Of a DNA stretch of 64,000 bases, positions 62,687 through 64,000 are shown in pieces. The notes beneath the pieces were generated by a model. That model did not search any database. It was not told where the DNA came from and worked only from the letters and a program-made list of their open reading frames with translations. Source of the stretch: Telmatactis stephensoni. Its lineage: Eukaryota > Cnidaria > Anthozoa > Actiniaria > Isophelliidae. A program made the translations under genes and the position numbers. The stretch is taken from contig JALIZF010001010.1 of the NCBI GenBank assembly GCA_029948255.1, forward strand, positions 56,827-120,826, written 5' to 3'. How positions within the stretch are numbered: the stretch's first letter is position 1; the number at the start of each line of letters is the position of its first letter.

Positions 62687-63698
62687 CCCTTTCGCTACTG
62701 GGGATTTTTGAGGTTTTTACGCGATTTTGAGGTCATAATCGATTTGTGTATTTTTTCGCCTGCTTACTGGAGTAACCATAGAAACTTCTGCTGTTTTGTA
62801 CTATTGAGGGCTCAAGTTAACCGGTTGAAACCAGTTTGAAGCGGTAGCGTTTTTGGTCGAGTGATGTTGGCGTTTGAAAGTCCAGAAAACTTGGATTTCT
62901 GTGAATTTTCGAGCCTTTTTTCGCCTTTGGTTCCTACTGGCTGGGCATCATTAAGCCTGGAAGTAGCAGAGAGCTTACTTGCCGTAAGAATTCGTCAAGG
63001 TGTAACACTTCGTAGGCATTTTGACTCGTAGCTTTGACTGGGTGAATTTTGAGTGGCGCCAAGACGAAGTGTGCTTTGAAGCTCGTCCAAGGGGAATTTC
63101 TCGGACCTGCCATGGCATTTTTTGGGAGTTGTGACGATTGAGGAACACAGCAAGCGCGAAATTTGGGCAGAATTCCGAGGGGGCTCGAGACTTTACTAAA
63201 AACTGTAAAAGATGGAGGGAAGGGCTGTGGCTGTCGCGTAGGAGCTGAATTACCCAGAATGCATTTAGGTCGTAAAAGTCCCAAAACACGTGCTTGCAAA
63301 ATGGCCACAATGAATCAGCCGCAGCTGTGTCCGTGAAAGGAAAAGAAGGCCAAAAAGTCCATGAGAACACAAGACTAGGACTGAATTTGGTTGTTAATGC
63401 TGTTTCGTGTGCAGGAAAGGATAATTTGTTGAGAAAAACTGAGGTCCAAAATGTGTGATTTTCGAGGATGAAAATTGAGCCCAAAATGGTGATTTTTTCC
63501 TTTCCTTGCCTTGAAATGACGAATTTCTGCAGAAATCGCCAGTTGTTTCACAATGTTTGATTTTCAAAACTTGACTCATTTACTAGAGTTTACTTTGGTA
63601 CCAAAGTTGAGTTTGAGTTGTCCTTTTTTAGGAAGAAGTAATTTTTTAGACGAGTAGAATTTTTACGGCCGGTTTCGGGCGCTGTAGGAGCGAAAGGG
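62687..63698. mobile_element. piggyBac-like nonautonomous element (1,012 bp)
   Basis: TTAA duplication (62683-62686, 63699-63702) and TIR CCCTTTCGCT with complement AGCGAAAGGG. Ends beginning CCC next to TTAA are the piggyBac signature. Two overlapping minus-strand frames (62934-63484) have no recognised domain or DDD motif, so no transposase is called. Confidence 0.85.
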
Positions 63699-63702
63699 TT
63701 AA

Positions 63703-64000
63703 TTAAAAAAATTTTTTTCTCCACTATTTCAGCCTTTTCATTTACAATCCCTATAGACAAGTTTGTTTCATGGATAGGTATCTGTATACGAAGTTTGAAT
63801 GAAAACCAAGTTCAAACAAGCAATGTTAGGGGGGGAGGCACTTTTGAACAACCAGATTTTAGCATTTTTTCCAAAACACACAAAACAGCAGGTGTGGGGG
63901 GTGGTGATTTTCACATCCTGGCATACACAGTGCACTGTAGTGCCTTGAATGCAGTCCTAGGACAGAAGATATTTCTGCTATGGTGTTGAAGTGGGGTAGG
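63703..64000. other. Right-edge intron of gene B; no exon seen
   Basis: A/T-rich then G-rich sequence. Exon 1 of gene B is expected further right. Confidence 0.4.

Larger units (their letters stand above)
54905..62690. repeat. Segmental duplication, copy B
   Basis: Colinear with 31200-36100. Insertions specific to B: 55781-58274 and 61078-61711, plus about 330 bp near 60210-60600. Insertion specific to A: 35056-35418. In B the paralogy ends at the piggyBac-like element at 62687; in A it ends at the Ngaro insertion. Confidence 0.9.

Noticed and set aside
62934..63484. Two overlapping frames (124 and 169 aa) inside the piggyBac-like element
   Set aside because: No DDD motif, no Cys-rich C-terminus and no similarity that I recognise to transposases; likely chance frames.

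Overview
This is eukaryotic, animal-type DNA. It has spliced genes with GT-AG introns, a four-transmembrane CD20/MS4A-like gene family, tRNA-derived SINEs, LINE remains, a complete Ngaro-type tyrosine-recombinase retrotransposon and a very dense load of MITE-like and palindromic elements. The mix suggests a cnidarian, probably an anthozoan such as a stony coral; the species cannot be proved from the sequence alone. There are no bacterial operons, CRISPR arrays or rRNA genes.

Layout. (1) 1-9.4 kb, minus strand: a multi-exon caspase-fold (peptidase C14) gene with a His/Cys dyad and a long C-terminal extension. It runs off the left edge, its introns are full of small inverted-repeat elements and a SINE, and its ninth exon carries a one-base frameshift. 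(2) 9.5-22.3 kb: no host gene recognised. It holds a LINE 3' end with a (TATTG)n tail, a SINE relic, several long-TIR elements, repeats seen two or three times, and Helitron-like elements in tandem. (3) 22.4-27.6 kb: a giant foldback with two 2,119-bp arms in perfect register around a 951-bp loop that contains a decayed RecQ-like helicase fragment. (4) 28.6-30.1 kb: a CHAT-domain pseudogene (TPR28-like) split by a 508-bp MITE with a TA target duplication.

(5) 31-64 kb: a segmental duplication of the CD20/MS4A-like gene. Copy A (33.0-44.1 kb) has all five exons, 299 codons. Its first intron holds a 7.2-kb Ngaro element with gag-like, RT-RNase H, tyrosine recombinase and SGNH-hydrolase ORFs and complete split direct repeats; the hydrolase ORF is cut by a 685-bp Helitron-like insert. 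Copy B (58.9 kb to beyond 64 kb) has exons 2-5 in the window. A third, degraded copy (about 51.4-53.9 kb) keeps only one pseudo-exon and flanking sequence. Downstream of the genes sits a minisatellite of about 62 bp whose unit contains two palindromes, one resembling the RFX X-box; it has about 12 units in A, 4 in B and 1 in the relic. Comparing A with B exposes clean empty sites for several mobile elements, including a 2.5-kb long-TIR element and a 634-bp TTAA-flanked element present only in B.

The only plausible intact host genes are the C14 gene (apart from its frameshift) and the two CD20-like genes. Nearly everything else is mobile or repetitive. The most notable objects are the giant foldback with its helicase relic, the complete Ngaro element with structured leader repeats, and the X-box-like minisatellite.
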